This document shows positions 51,513 to 62,761 of a stretch of DNA of 63,060 nt, piece after piece. How positions within the stretch are numbered: the first letter of the stretch is position 1; each line of letters starts with the position of its first letter. Below the pieces are notes generated by a model. It ran no database searches. It saw only the letters and a list, made by a program, of their open reading frames with translations, and was not told where the DNA came from. Made by a program: the position numbers and the translations under genes. This DNA is from DATJLQ01 sp035509415 (GTDB lineage Bacteria > Pseudomonadota > Alphaproteobacteria > JACZXZ01): positions 1-63,060 of the forward strand of contig DATJLQ010000024.1 in assembly GCA_035509415.1 (NCBI GenBank), given 5' to 3'.

Positions 51513-52391
51513 TCAGGACGCGGTCGCGAGCTCGGCCTGGAAGCGATAGGGATGGGCCGGATAGACGCCCAGGATCATGAGGCTGGTCGAGAAGAAGCGC
51601 AGTTCCTCGAGCGCCAGCTTGAGGCGCCGCTCGCCCGGATGGCCCTCGACGTCGGCGTAGAACTGAGTCGCGCTGAAGCGCCCGCCGAGCATGTAGCTCT
51701 CGAGCTTGGTCATGTTGACGCCGTTGGTGGCGAAGCCGCCGAGCGCCTTGTAGAGCGCCGCCGGCACGTTGCGCACGTTGAACACGAAGGTGGTCACGAC
51801 CGGCCCGCGCGCGGGATTGGGGTCGATCGGCTCGCGCGCCATCACGAGGAAGCGCGTCGTGTTGTGCTCGGCGTCCTCGATGTTCGCGCGCAGCACGTCG
51901 AGCCCGTAGATCTCGGCCGCGAGCGGCGAGGCGATCGCGGCCTTGGTCGGGTCGTTCCATTTCGCGACATCGCGCGCCGCCCCCGCCGTGTCGACATGGA
52001 CCACGGGGGTGAGCTTCAGCTGCTTCAATACGTTGCGGCACTGGTTGAGCGCGTGCACGTGGCTGTGCACCTCCTTGACGCCCTCGAGCTTGGCGCCCTT
52101 GGGGCCCATCAGATGATGGTTCACGCGTTGGAAATGCTCGGCCACGATGTTGAGGCCCGAGTCCGGCAACAGATGATGGATGTCGGCGACCCGACCCGCG
52201 ACCGAGTTCTCGATCGGGATCATGGCGATCCTGGCCGCGCGGTCGCGCACGGCGGCGAACGCGTCCTCGAACGCCTCGCAGGGCAGCGTCGTCATCTCGG
52301 GGAAGACGATGCGGCAGGCGAGATCGGAATAGGCGCCGGGGGCGCCTTGGAACGCGATCGTCTGGTCCGGCGTGCTCTTGGTCGCGGTCAT
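51513..52391 (-). CDS. pheA: Prephenate dehydratase
   Basis: 292 residues. Monofunctional (no chorismate mutase domain). IAFQGAPGAYSDLA, the PIENSVAGRVADIHHLL and NTTRFLVM motifs (the Thr-Arg-Phe of the active site) are present. The C-terminal ACT domain (TFVFNVRNVPAALYKALGGFA) with LESYM predicts feedback control by phenylalanine. Downstream of kdsB by 65 bases on the same strand. Confidence 0.95.
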   Translation of the reverse strand: MTATKSTPDQTIAFQGAPGAYSDLACRIVFPEMTTLPCEAFEDAFAAVRDRAARIAMIPIENSVAGRVADIHHLLPDSGLNIVAEHFQRVNHHLMGPKGAKLEGVKEVHSHVHALNQCRNVLKQLKLTPVVHVDTAGAARDVAKWNDPTKAAIASPLAAEIYGLDVLRANIEDAEHNTTRFLVMAREPIDPNPARGPVVTTFVFNVRNVPAALYKALGGFATNGVNMTKLESYMLGGRFSATQFYADVEGHPGERRLKLALEELRFFSTSLMILGVYPAHPYRFQAELATAS

Positions 52392-52456
52392 CTTTCGCTT
52401 CGCTCTCTCCCTGAAGCCAGCGCCGCCGGCCCGGGCACCGCACCCGGCTCGCAGCG

Positions 52457-53233
52457 CTAACCCGTTGCCTTGTGGGCCAAAATCGCCCTCGCCCGGGCGA
52501 GATCGGCGGGAGTATCGACGCCCAGCGGAACCGTGTCAACGAGCGCCGCGTCGATGCGCATGCCGGCCTCGAGGGCGCGCAGCTGCTCGAGCCGCTCGCG
52601 CCGCTCGAGGATGCCGGGCGGCAGCGAGACGAACCGCTCGAGGGCCGCGCGCCGATAGGCGTAGAGGCCGATATGGTGATAGAGCGGCCCGTCGCCCGCG
52701 GGCACGGCGGCGCGGCTGAAATAGAGCGCGCGCCCGATGCGCGCGCCGGGAGCGAGGCCGAGCGCGATCTTGACCACGTTGGGGTCCGAGCGCTCTTCGA
52801 CGCGCACGATCTCGGCCGCAAGGGTCGAGATGTCGACCGCTGGGTCGGCGAGGGGCGTCATCACGGCGCGGATCGCCTCGGGCTCGATGGTCGGGATGTC
52901 GCCCTGGACGTTGACCACCGCGTCGTGGCGCCCTTCGGGATCGAGCCGGCCGAGCGCCTCGAAGATGCGGTCCGATCCGGTCTCATGGTCGGGCCGTGTC
53001 AAAATCCCGATGCCGCCCGCGCGCTCGACCGCCTGGACGATCTCCCGCTCTGCCGCGGCGACCACGACCGGCCCGATCCCGGCCTCGACCGCGCGGCGCC
53101 AGACATGGACGATCATGGGCTCGCCCGCGATCTCGGCGAGCGGCTTTCCCGGAAGCCGCGTCGAGGCGAGGCGTGCCGGCACGAGCATGATCGGCCTCAA
53201 GGCTTGGGTCGGGGAAACGGCGTCGGAACCCAT
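52457..53233 (-). CDS. kdsB: 3-deoxy-manno-octulosonate cytidylyltransferase
   Basis: 258 residues. Activates Kdo with CTP for lipopolysaccharide inner core. Nucleotide loop VPARLASTRLPGKPLAEIAGEPMI and the VVNVQGDIPTI and HHIGLYAYRR motifs are as expected. Presence supports a Kdo-containing lipopolysaccharide. Divergent from the cytochrome gene. Confidence 0.96.
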   Translation of the reverse strand: MGSDAVSPTQALRPIMLVPARLASTRLPGKPLAEIAGEPMIVHVWRRAVEAGIGPVVVAAAEREIVQAVERAGGIGILTRPDHETGSDRIFEALGRLDPEGRHDAVVNVQGDIPTIEPEAIRAVMTPLADPAVDISTLAAEIVRVEERSDPNVVKIALGLAPGARIGRALYFSRAAVPAGDGPLYHHIGLYAYRRAALERFVSLPPGILERRERLEQLRALEAGMRIDAALVDTVPLGVDTPADLARARAILAHKATG

Positions 53234-53481
53234 CGTGAAAGCCCGCGGCGGAGAGCTACGCGCTAGCCCCTAAGCGCTGGGGAAAATTGCGACATTTTGC
53301 CGCGCTTGGGCAAGGGGACGGGGCGGTTTTTGGCGTGACCCAAGGGCTTACGGACCATATAACGGTTGGCCGCCGAGCGGAACGGGTTTATCGGCCGCTT
53401 GCGGGCCACACGGAATTCCCGGACGCTGCAACGGCGCCGGGTGCGGTGCGCCGCAACGAGGCCAGGCAGGGGGTTGCGCGG

Positions 53482-54429
53482 ATGGATTCGTTCGAGTTCA
53501 ACAAGATCGCGGGCGCCGTGCTGATGACCGCGCTGGTCGCGACCGTGATCGGCCATATCGGCGACATCCTGGTGCCCGAGGCCGAAGGGGGAAAGACCCA
53601 CATCGAGATCGCGGGCGTACCCGCCCCGGGCACCCCGACCCAGGTCGCCTCGGTTCCGACCGTGCCGTTCGACCAGCTGCTCGCGACCGCGAGCGCCAAG
53701 AGCGGCGAAGCCGACGCGAAAGTGTGCGAGACCTGCCATAATTTCGTCGAAGGCAAGGGGCCGAAGATCGGGCCCGATCTCTACGGCGTCGTCGGGCGCA
53801 AGATCGCGAGCAACGCGAAGTTCGAGTATTCGGACGCGATCAAGAAGCTCCCGGGCGATTGGACCTTCGACAAGCTCAACGACTGGATCGCCGGGCCCCA
53901 GAAGGTGGCGCCGGGCACCAAGATGACCTTCGCGGGCATCCCCGACGCGAAGAAGCGCGCGGACGTGATCGCCTACCTCGACACGCTGAGCGCCAAGCCC
54001 GAGCCGCTGCCGAAGCCGGCGCCGGTCGCCCCCGCGGCCGCGAAGCCGGTCCAGGCCGCGGCCGCCCCGAGCTTCGACCAGATTCTCGCGGGCGCCAACG
54101 CGAAGCAGGGCGCTCAGGACGCGAAGGTGTGCGAGATCTGCCACAATTTCGTCGAGGGCAAAGGGCCGAAGATCGGGCCCGATCTCTACGGTGTCGTCGG
54201 GCGCAAGATCGCGAGCAATGCCAAGTTCGAATATTCGGACGCGATCAAGAAGCTTCCGGGCGACTGGACCTTCGACAAGCTCGACCAGTGGATCGCCGGG
54301 CCGCAGAAGGTGGCACCGGGCACCAAGATGACCTTCGCCGGCGTGCCCGACGAGAAGAAGCGCGCCGACATCATCGCGTTCCTCGATTCGCTCAGCAAAG
54401 CGCCCGTCCCGCTCCCGGCCAAGAAATAG
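53482..54429 (+). CDS. Membrane-anchored dihaem cytochrome c with near-identical tandem domains
   Basis: 315 residues. An N-terminal uncleaved anchor (about residues 8-28: KIAGAVLMTALVATVIGHIG) and a periplasmic linker precede two class I cytochrome c domains of about 108 residues each. Haem sites CETCH (82-86) and CEICH (217-221); axial methionines about Met148 and Met283 in TKMTF. The domains are about 87% identical, with an unbroken identical stretch of some 49 residues (87-135 against 222-270 with only edge differences), joined by a Pro/Ala hinge. Single-domain versions are the CycM-type membrane cytochromes that shuttle electrons from the bc1 complex to oxidases. Two haems in series would extend that wire. 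Confidence 0.93.
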   Translation: MDSFEFNKIAGAVLMTALVATVIGHIGDILVPEAEGGKTHIEIAGVPAPGTPTQVASVPTVPFDQLLATASAKSGEADAKVCETCHNFVEGKGPKIGPDLYGVVGRKIASNAKFEYSDAIKKLPGDWTFDKLNDWIAGPQKVAPGTKMTFAGIPDAKKRADVIAYLDTLSAKPEPLPKPAPVAPAAAKPVQAAAAPSFDQILAGANAKQGAQDAKVCEICHNFVEGKGPKIGPDLYGVVGRKIASNAKFEYSDAIKKLPGDWTFDKLDQWIAGPQKVAPGTKMTFAGVPDEKKRADIIAFLDSLSKAPVPLPAKK

Positions 54430-54614
54430 GCCGGGCGGCGCGGCCGCCGCGCCCGCTAGGCATCCGCGTTTGGGACAATAAGGATCGCCTTTGCTATCGT
54501 CTCATCGGATTGCTTGGAACGCTTCCCAAGATTTCATTTCTGACGGGCGCCCGAGCGGAACTACCTAAGAGGGCGGAATGCCCAAATAGCGCTACGTCCT
54601 GGCCTTTAGTGGTG

Positions 54615-54888
54615 GCATAATGGCTACCGCGCGAACGCCGGTCCCCACGACCAGCGCGCGCGCCTTGGTAGCCCTCAGACTGAGGTCCGGGTGAGTGGCC
54701 AAGTCACGATAGCTCCTATTCTCCCTGCTGACACAGGGTGATTGGGGTTAGAGTGGGGAACAGGTGGACGGCCGGGGACTTGCGCCCCGAGGGTTCCTGG
54801 GTGGGAGACCGAGGCCCCGCACTATGCGCCGCCCGCGACTTTTAGCGAGGGCTCAGCCGGCACAACGCCGGTTGAGCCCTCCGTTTTT
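54615..54888 (+). ncRNA. Candidate structured RNA ending in an intrinsic terminator
   Basis: A GC-rich gene-less stretch in an otherwise AT-richer islet. On the plus strand it contains successive hairpins: GGCTACC (54622-54628) with GGTAGCC (54667-54673); CCTCA/TGAGG (54673-54685); CCCTG/CAGGG (54723-54738); CGGGG/CCCCG (54773-54789); then a 15-bp stem terminator. A CATAAT at 54615 could be a -10, but no good -35 was found. I compared it with the conserved cores of RNase P RNA, 6S RNA and tmRNA and saw no match. It might instead be a long 3' tail of the cytochrome mRNA. Confidence 0.35.
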
Positions 54889-55322
54889 CCGGTGACGGCT
54901 GGCTCGGATAAGCTTTTCATCCGATAGCGACCCGTCTCCATCAGGCCCTCCAAAACTCCTTTTGTCTTGTGATTCCAAACGCTTGAGCGAATACTCGTCC
55001 TCTTGAGTTTGAGACCTTCTCGTACTGCGAACTGATACATTTCCTCGATGGTCACTCCGTCGACGCCCGAATCCTTGATAAATTGCAGCACCTCATCAAA
55101 ACGGGAGCCGCCCCGCCGCGCGCGATGCCGTCCCGGCGGCGGCTTCGCGGGGCCCCCTTTCGTAATGGGGGCGGCTTGGCCGGTCTTAAGATAAAGGGCC
55201 AATGCTTGCCGCAAACCCTCCACTTGTGCCCGCAAGGTTTCGCTCTGCTGGTAAAGCTCGAAGGCCCTATCCTCCATTTGGCTAATTTCGGCCTTCAGGC
55301 TCTCTTCGTACGACTTCGCCAT
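54822..55322 (-). CDS. Orphan protein: coiled coil plus winged-helix-like domain
   Basis: 166 residues. The N-terminal 55 residues should form a coiled coil (KSYEESLKAEISQMEDRAFELY then QQSETLRAQVEGLRQAL). A Gly/Pro/Arg-rich linker (GGPAKPPPGRHRARRGG) leads to a small helical domain (FDEVLQFIKDSGVDGVTIEEMYQFAV, LKLKRTSIRSSVWNHKTKGVLE) that reads like a winged helix with a DNA-recognition helix. A DNA-binding dimer is a reasonable inference; no family was recognised. The terminator of the opposite strand lies inside its last codons. Gene and upstream region are AT-rich compared with the flanks. Confidence 0.65.
   Translation of the reverse strand: MAKSYEESLKAEISQMEDRAFELYQQSETLRAQVEGLRQALALYLKTGQAAPITKGGPAKPPPGRHRARRGGSRFDEVLQFIKDSGVDGVTIEEMYQFAVREGLKLKRTSIRSSVWNHKTKGVLEGLMETGRYRMKSLSEPAVTGKTEGSTGVVPAEPSLKVAGGA
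54847..54888 (+). terminator. Strong intrinsic terminator overlapping the 3' end of the opposite gene
   Basis: GAGGGCTCAGCCGGC (54847-54861) pairs with GCCGGTTGAGCCCTC (54867-54881), 15 pairs with one G-T, loop ACAAC, then CGTTTTT. It works in the plus direction only; on the minus strand the tract is A-rich before the stem. Confidence 0.8.
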
Positions 55323-55831
55323 ACCCGCGCCTTTCGATGAACGATCTTCATTATTACGCTCGGCGCGGCCGATTCGTCAACGATTTATGCGTTCATGGAC
55401 GGTGAACCAGAAACGCTACATATTGAGTTAACAAACTGATGTGAAACGCTAAATATGGTAACATTTAAGAGTAGTTCTTATCTAGACCCCAGAAATTAGC
55501 GAATTTAAGATGGCTTTCTCTCGATTCGAATCGATCTAAACTCACTTAACACATTGAAAATAAACGAGTCATATATAAACGAGAATCCTGTTTTAGGGCC
55601 AACCTTGCTTGGTTACCGAATGACGCTTCAAGTCAATCAATATAATTCAATAACTTACCGCGCAGCATGGATTTCCATGTTGCAGCATGAGACGCAGCAA
55701 AGGCGCGGCGGCAGCCTTTGGTGCAGGGCACCGAGCTTGGGCCCGCGCCCGAGCGCCCGCGTCCCATTCCGCGGCATAACCCGAGACGTATCCCTTGGCT
55801 TTCCGGGACCTTTCGCCCACACTTCCGCGCC
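55323..55831. promoter_or_regulatory. AT-rich intergenic region with two direct repeats
   Basis: About 500 bases without a gene. It holds direct repeats GAAACGCTACATAT (55410-55423) and GAAACGCTAAATAT (55443-55456), start to start 33 bases, i.e. about three helical turns, upstream of the orphan coiled-coil gene. Many A/T-rich hexamers make promoter choice ambiguous. A short frame at 55554 onward was judged not to be a gene. Confidence 0.4.
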
Positions 55832-56635
55832 ATGGCCGCAGCCCCGAAATCCGCCGCCGCCGGCGTGCCCTTGGAGGCGCTCCTGAGTTTGGCCGAGCGC
55901 CTCGCCGACGCGAGCGAGGCGGTCATCAAGCGCTATTGGCGCACCCGGCTCGAGGTCGATCAAAAGGCGGACCTCTCGCCGGTGACCGCGGCCGACCGGG
56001 ACTCGGAGGCGGCGATGCGCCGCCTGATTAACGAAGCCTGGCCCGACCATGGCATCCTGGGCGAGGAATACGGGCCCGAGCGCACCGAGGCGGCCTATGT
56101 CTGGGTGCTCGACCCGATCGACGGCACCAAATCCTTCATCACGGGAAAGCCCCTGTTCGGGACCCTGATCGGCCTCCTGCACGAGGGCCGAACGCTCCTC
56201 GGGGTCATCAACATGCCCGCACTCGGCGAGCGCTGGGTGGGTGCCGCGGGCCGCGGCGCCAGCTTCAACGGCGCGCGGGTTTCGCCGCGCGCCTGCGCGA
56301 GCCTCGCCGAGGCGGCCATCTTCTCGACCAGCCCCTACATGTTCGCGCCCGCCGACCGCGCCGCCTATGAGCGCGTGCGCGAGGCGGCCAAGCTCGCGCT
56401 CTTCGGCACCGATTGCTACGCCTACGGCCTGGTCGCGAGCGGCACGGCCGATCTCGTGATCGAGGGCGGGCTCGGCACCTACGATTTCATTGGCCCCGCG
56501 GCGGTGATCGAGGCCGCGGGCGGCATCGCGACCGACTGGCAGGGCCGGCCCTTGGGCCTCGGCTCCGACGGGCGCGTGGTCGCGGCGGGCGACCGGCGCT
56601 GCCACGAGGCGGCGCTCGCCCTTCTCGGCGCCTAG
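55832..56635 (+). CDS. hisN: Histidinol-phosphatase, inositol monophosphatase family
   Basis: 267 residues. Metal motifs GEEYGPE (Glu pair), WVLDPIDGTKSF (DPIDGT) and the C-terminal YDFIGPAAVIEAAGG (the WD-type metal Asp, here YD). The K/FITGKPLFGTLIGLL and YAYGLVASG segments are like the HisN group, which dephosphorylates histidinol phosphate in histidine synthesis; a role on inositol phosphate or other sugars cannot be excluded. Start ATG 55832. Eight bases separate it from yejA, so it may share the importer's transcript. Confidence 0.87.
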   Translation: MAAAPKSAAAGVPLEALLSLAERLADASEAVIKRYWRTRLEVDQKADLSPVTAADRDSEAAMRRLINEAWPDHGILGEEYGPERTEAAYVWVLDPIDGTKSFITGKPLFGTLIGLLHEGRTLLGVINMPALGERWVGAAGRGASFNGARVSPRACASLAEAAIFSTSPYMFAPADRAAYERVREAAKLALFGTDCYAYGLVASGTADLVIEGGLGTYDFIGPAAVIEAAGGIATDWQGRPLGLGSDGRVVAAGDRRCHEAALALLGA

Positions 56636-56643
56636 AGGCGGGC

Positions 56644-58527
56644 ATGCGTCGACGCTCGCTGCTCGCGGCTCCGCTCCCGTTGCTCATGCTCTCGAAGCTC
56701 GGGCCGTGGCGCGCCGTCTCGGCACTCGCGGCGGAGATGGAAGAGAACGCGCCCGCGCCCGAATTCCCCGGCGACTATATCGGCCAGGGCATCGCCATGC
56801 ATGGGGCGCCCAAATACGGGCCCGGCTTCACCCATTTCGACTACACCGATCCCGCGGCCCCCAAGGGTGGCGAGGTGCGCCAAGCCGCGATCGGCACCTT
56901 CGACAGCCTCAACGCCTTCATCCTGCGCGGCGTCACGGCGGACGCGGTGGGCTACCTCTTCGACACGCTCATGGTCTCGAGCTCGGACGAGGCCTTCTCG
57001 GAATACGGGCTCGTGGCCGAGACCGTCGAGGTGCCGAGCGATCGCGCCTGGGCCATCTTCGCGCTCCGGCCCGAGGCGCGTTTCCAGGACGGAAGCCCGC
57101 TCGACGCCGACGACGTGATCTGGACCTTCGACACGCTCAAGACCAAGGGCCATCCCTTCTACCGCGCCTATTACCGCTTCGTCGCGCGCGCGGAGAAGCT
57201 CGGGGCCCACCGCGTCAGGTTCGTCTTCTCGGGCGGCGACAATCGGGAGCTGCCGCTGATCCTGGGCCAGCTTCCGGTGTTGTCGCGGAAATACTACGCG
57301 ACCCACGATTTCGCCAAGACCACCCTCACCCCGCCCCTCGGCAGCGGCCCCTACAGGATCGTCAAGGTCGATCCCGGCCGCTCGCTCGTCCTCGAGCGCG
57401 ACGTGGGCTACTGGGCCAAGGATCTCCCGGTCAACAAGGGGCGCTACAATTTCGGCCGCATGCGGATCGACTATTACCGCGACGAGAACGTCGCCCTCGA
57501 GGCGTTCAAGGCGGGCGACTACGATTTCCGCGACGAGAACACGGCCAAGTTCTGGGCCACGGGCTACGACTGCCCGGCCCTGCGGAAGGGCCTGATCAAG
57601 AAGGTCGAGATTCCGAACCAGGTGCCCCAGGGCATGCAGGCCTACGCTTTCAACACGCGGCGCGCGATCTTCAAGGACCCTCGCGTGCGCCGGGCCCTCG
57701 GCTACGCGTTCAATTTCGAATGGACCAACAAGGCGCTCTTCTACGGCCAGTACACGCGCACCGAGAGCTATTTCTCGAACTCCGAGCTCGCCTCCTCGGG
57801 CCTGCCGAGCGCGGCCGAGCTCGCGATCCTCGAGCCGCTGCGCGGCCAAATCCCGCCGGAGCTCTTCACCGAGACTTACCGCGCACCCAAGACCGACGGC
57901 ACCGGCAACATCCGCGCCAATCTCGTCAAGGGGTTCAAGCTCCTCGAGGCCGCCGGCTGGCGCGTCAAGGACGAGCGGCTCGTCGACGCCGACGGCAATC
58001 CCTTCGCCTTCGAGTTCCTCCTCGACCAGCCGGCCTTCGAGCGCGTGACCCTCCCGTTCGTGAAGAACCTCCAGCGCCTCGGCATCGACGCGCGCGTGCG
58101 CACCGTCGACACGTCCCAATACAAGAACCGGATCGACAATTTCGACTTCGACGTGACCGTGGCCGTGTTCCCCCAATCGCTCTCGCCCGGGAACGAGCAG
58201 GCGGACTTCTGGGGCTCGGCGGCGGCGGACCAGCCCGGGAGCCGCAACGTGATCGGCATCAAGGACGCGGCGATCGACAAGCTCGTCCCGCTCATCGTCT
58301 CGGCCCCAGACCGCGAGCAGCTGGTCGCCCGCGTCCACGCGCTCGACCGGGTGCTGCTGTGGCACTTCTACGTCATCCCGCAATGGCACCTGGGCTATTA
58401 TCGCGTGGCCTATTGGGACAAGTTCGGCCGGCCCAAATTGGCGCCCAAATACGATCTCGGCTTCGACGATTGGTGGATCGACCCGGCGAAGGCCAAGGCG
58501 CTCGCCGCGAAAGAGCCGGGGGCTTGA
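56644..58527 (+). CDS. yejA: Oligopeptide-type ABC transporter substrate-binding protein (YejA-like)
   Basis: 627 residues. Signal with leading arginines (MRRRSLLAAPLPLLMLSKLG). Family 5 extracellular solute-binding protein: FDYTDPAAPKGGEVRQAAIGTFDSLNAFILRG is the YejA-specific opening, with the family signature FALRPEARFQDGSPLDADDVIWTF. Includes SGPYRIVKVDPGRSLVLERDVGYW and IPNQVPQGMQAYAFNTRR. YejABEF imports peptides, e.g. antimicrobial peptides and microcin C-type compounds in relatives. The permease gene starts two bases after its stop. Confidence 0.94.
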   Translation: MRRRSLLAAPLPLLMLSKLGPWRAVSALAAEMEENAPAPEFPGDYIGQGIAMHGAPKYGPGFTHFDYTDPAAPKGGEVRQAAIGTFDSLNAFILRGVTADAVGYLFDTLMVSSSDEAFSEYGLVAETVEVPSDRAWAIFALRPEARFQDGSPLDADDVIWTFDTLKTKGHPFYRAYYRFVARAEKLGAHRVRFVFSGGDNRELPLILGQLPVLSRKYYATHDFAKTTLTPPLGSGPYRIVKVDPGRSLVLERDVGYWAKDLPVNKGRYNFGRMRIDYYRDENVALEAFKAGDYDFRDENTAKFWATGYDCPALRKGLIKKVEIPNQVPQGMQAYAFNTRRAIFKDPRVRRALGYAFNFEWTNKALFYGQYTRTESYFSNSELASSGLPSAAELAILEPLRGQIPPELFTETYRAPKTDGTGNIRANLVKGFKLLEAAGWRVKDERLVDADGNPFAFEFLLDQPAFERVTLPFVKNLQRLGIDARVRTVDTSQYKNRIDNFDFDVTVAVFPQSLSPGNEQADFWGSAAADQPGSRNVIGIKDAAIDKLVPLIVSAPDREQLVARVHALDRVLLWHFYVIPQWHLGYYRVAYWDKFGRPKLAPKYDLGFDDWWIDPAKAKALAAKEPGA

Positions 58528-58528
58528 C

Positions 58529-59623
58529 GTGGTCGCCTACATCCTCCGCCGCCTGATGCTGATCGTGCCGACCCTCTTCGGCATCATGGTGGTCAATTTC
58601 GTCGTCATCCAGGCCGCCCCGGGCGGGCCGATCGACCAGGTGCTGGCGCAAATCCAGGGCCAGGCGGTGAGTGCCACCGCGCGCATCTCGGGGGCCGGCT
58701 CCGAGACCAAGGCCGCCCCCAGCACGAGCGGCATGGCGAGCCAGTTCCGGGGAGCGCGCGGCATCGACCCCGAACTCATCAAGGAGCTGCGCCACCAGTT
58801 CGGCTTCGACCAGCCGCTCTGGAAGCGCTTCGTGATCATGATGGGCAACTACATGCGCTTCGATTTCGGCTCCAGCTTCTTCCAGGACCGGCGCGTGGTC
58901 GACCTCGTCAAGGAGAAGATGCCGGTCTCGATCTCGCTCGGCCTTTGGACCACGCTCATCATCTACCTCATCTCGATTCCGCTCGGCATATCGAAGGCGG
59001 TGCGCGACGGCACGCGCTTCGACCTCTGGACCAGCAGCGCCATCGTGGTCGGCTACGCGGTGCCGAGCTTCCTGTTCGCGATCCTCCTGATCGTGCTGTT
59101 CGCGGGCGGCGGCTATTTCCAATGGTTCCCGCTGCGCGGGCTCGTGTCCGACGATTGGAGCCGGCTCGATCTCGCGCACAAGATCGGCGACTATTTCTGG
59201 CACCTGACGCTGCCGATCCTCTCGCTCGTGATCGGCTCGTTCGCGTCCTTGACCATGCTCACCAAGAACTCGTTCCTGTCCGAGATCAGCAAGCAGTACG
59301 TGCTGACCGCGCGCGCCAAGGGGCTTTCCGAGCGGCGCGTGCTTTATCGCCACGTGTTCCGGAACGGCATGCTGATCGTGATCTCGGGCCTGCCCGGCGC
59401 CTTCATCGGCATCCTCTTCACCGGAGCGCTCCTGACCGAGGTGATCTTCTCACTCGACGGCATCGGGCTTTTGGGCTTCCAGGCCGCGATCAACCGCGAC
59501 TATCCGGTGATGTTCGGCACGCTCTATTTCTTCACCCTCGTGGGGCTGGTGACCAATCTGATCGGCGATTTGACCTACATGCTGGTCGATCCGCGTATCG
59601 ACTTCGAGAGCCGCGAGAGCTGA
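58529..59623 (+). CDS. yejB: ABC transporter permease YejB
   Basis: 364 residues. Membrane helix at the start (ILRRLMLIVPTLFGIMVVNFVVIQAAPGGP) and five more, with the EAA loop QYVLTARAKGLSERRVLYRHVFRNG. The insertion between helix 1 and the core (GPIDQVLAQIQGQAVSATARIS ...) is typical of YejB. Start is a GTG at 58529, right after the yejA stop; a yejEF fusion begins one base after it ends. Forms the channel with the YejE part. Confidence 0.95.
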   Translation: MVAYILRRLMLIVPTLFGIMVVNFVVIQAAPGGPIDQVLAQIQGQAVSATARISGAGSETKAAPSTSGMASQFRGARGIDPELIKELRHQFGFDQPLWKRFVIMMGNYMRFDFGSSFFQDRRVVDLVKEKMPVSISLGLWTTLIIYLISIPLGISKAVRDGTRFDLWTSSAIVVGYAVPSFLFAILLIVLFAGGGYFQWFPLRGLVSDDWSRLDLAHKIGDYFWHLTLPILSLVIGSFASLTMLTKNSFLSEISKQYVLTARAKGLSERRVLYRHVFRNGMLIVISGLPGAFIGILFTGALLTEVIFSLDGIGLLGFQAAINRDYPVMFGTLYFFTLVGLVTNLIGDLTYMLVDPRIDFESRES

Positions 59624-59624
59624 G

Positions 59625-62441
<2,817 letters not shown>

Positions 62442-62467
62442 AGCTTCACTGGCTTATGTTGAATCGT

Positions 62468-62558
62468 CACCCCCCACCCTACCCTCCCCCTCAAGGGGGG
62501 AGGGTTGCGCAGGGTTGGCGCGGCGAAGCCGAGCCTTATCCGAAGCTGGGTGGGGGTG
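62468..62558. repeat. REP/MITE-like palindromic element
   Basis: Outer ends CACCCCCCACCC (62468 onward) and GGGTGGGGGTG (to 62558) are complementary, and an inner palindrome ACCCTCCCCC-TCAA-GGGGGGAGGGT sits at 62481-62505. Elements of the form CCCCCACCC...GGGGGGAGGGT recur between genes in alphaproteobacteria. Confidence 0.8.
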
Positions 62559-62657
62559 CGTTCCAAAAACGCTCGATCACGCTCATTGCGCGCCATAGGC
62601 CTCGGATTTATACGGAAACATGGCGTCCAATCAAAGCCTTAACCGCGCCTCGAAGAT

Positions 62658-62684
62658 AATGAAACGATACCGTTGCGTTTCATT
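62658..62684 (+). promoter_or_regulatory. Operator-like inverted repeat
   Basis: Perfect 9-base arms AATGAAACG (62658-62666) and CGTTTCATT (62676-62684) around nine bases; it overlaps the -35 of the promoter of the next gene, as a TetR-type repressor site would. Confidence 0.55.
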
Positions 62685-62701
62685 AAAGCCGGTGCTATAT
62701 T
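62673..62701 (+). promoter_or_regulatory. Promoter of the right-edge secreted protein gene
   Basis: TTGCGT at 62673-62678, exactly 17 bases, TATATT at 62696-62701, about 60 bases before the ATG at 62762. Confidence 0.65.
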
Positions 62702-62761
62702 GAGTTTCGGATGGCGCTGCGCCCGATCCTCGGGCCCGGCCGCCGCCCAGGAGTAAAGGTC

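Noticed and set aside
54615..54888. RNase P RNA, 6S RNA or tmRNA
   Set aside because: Signature stretches such as GAGGAAAGTCCGGGC or a tmRNA acceptor end were not present; left as an unassigned candidate.
54742..54927. A 61-codon plus-strand frame over the terminator
   Set aside because: It crosses an intrinsic terminator and overlaps the opposite gene; no ribosome site.
55554..55886. A 110-codon frame in the AT-rich gap running into hisN
   Set aside because: No ribosome site or family features, and its second half overlaps the hisN start in another frame.
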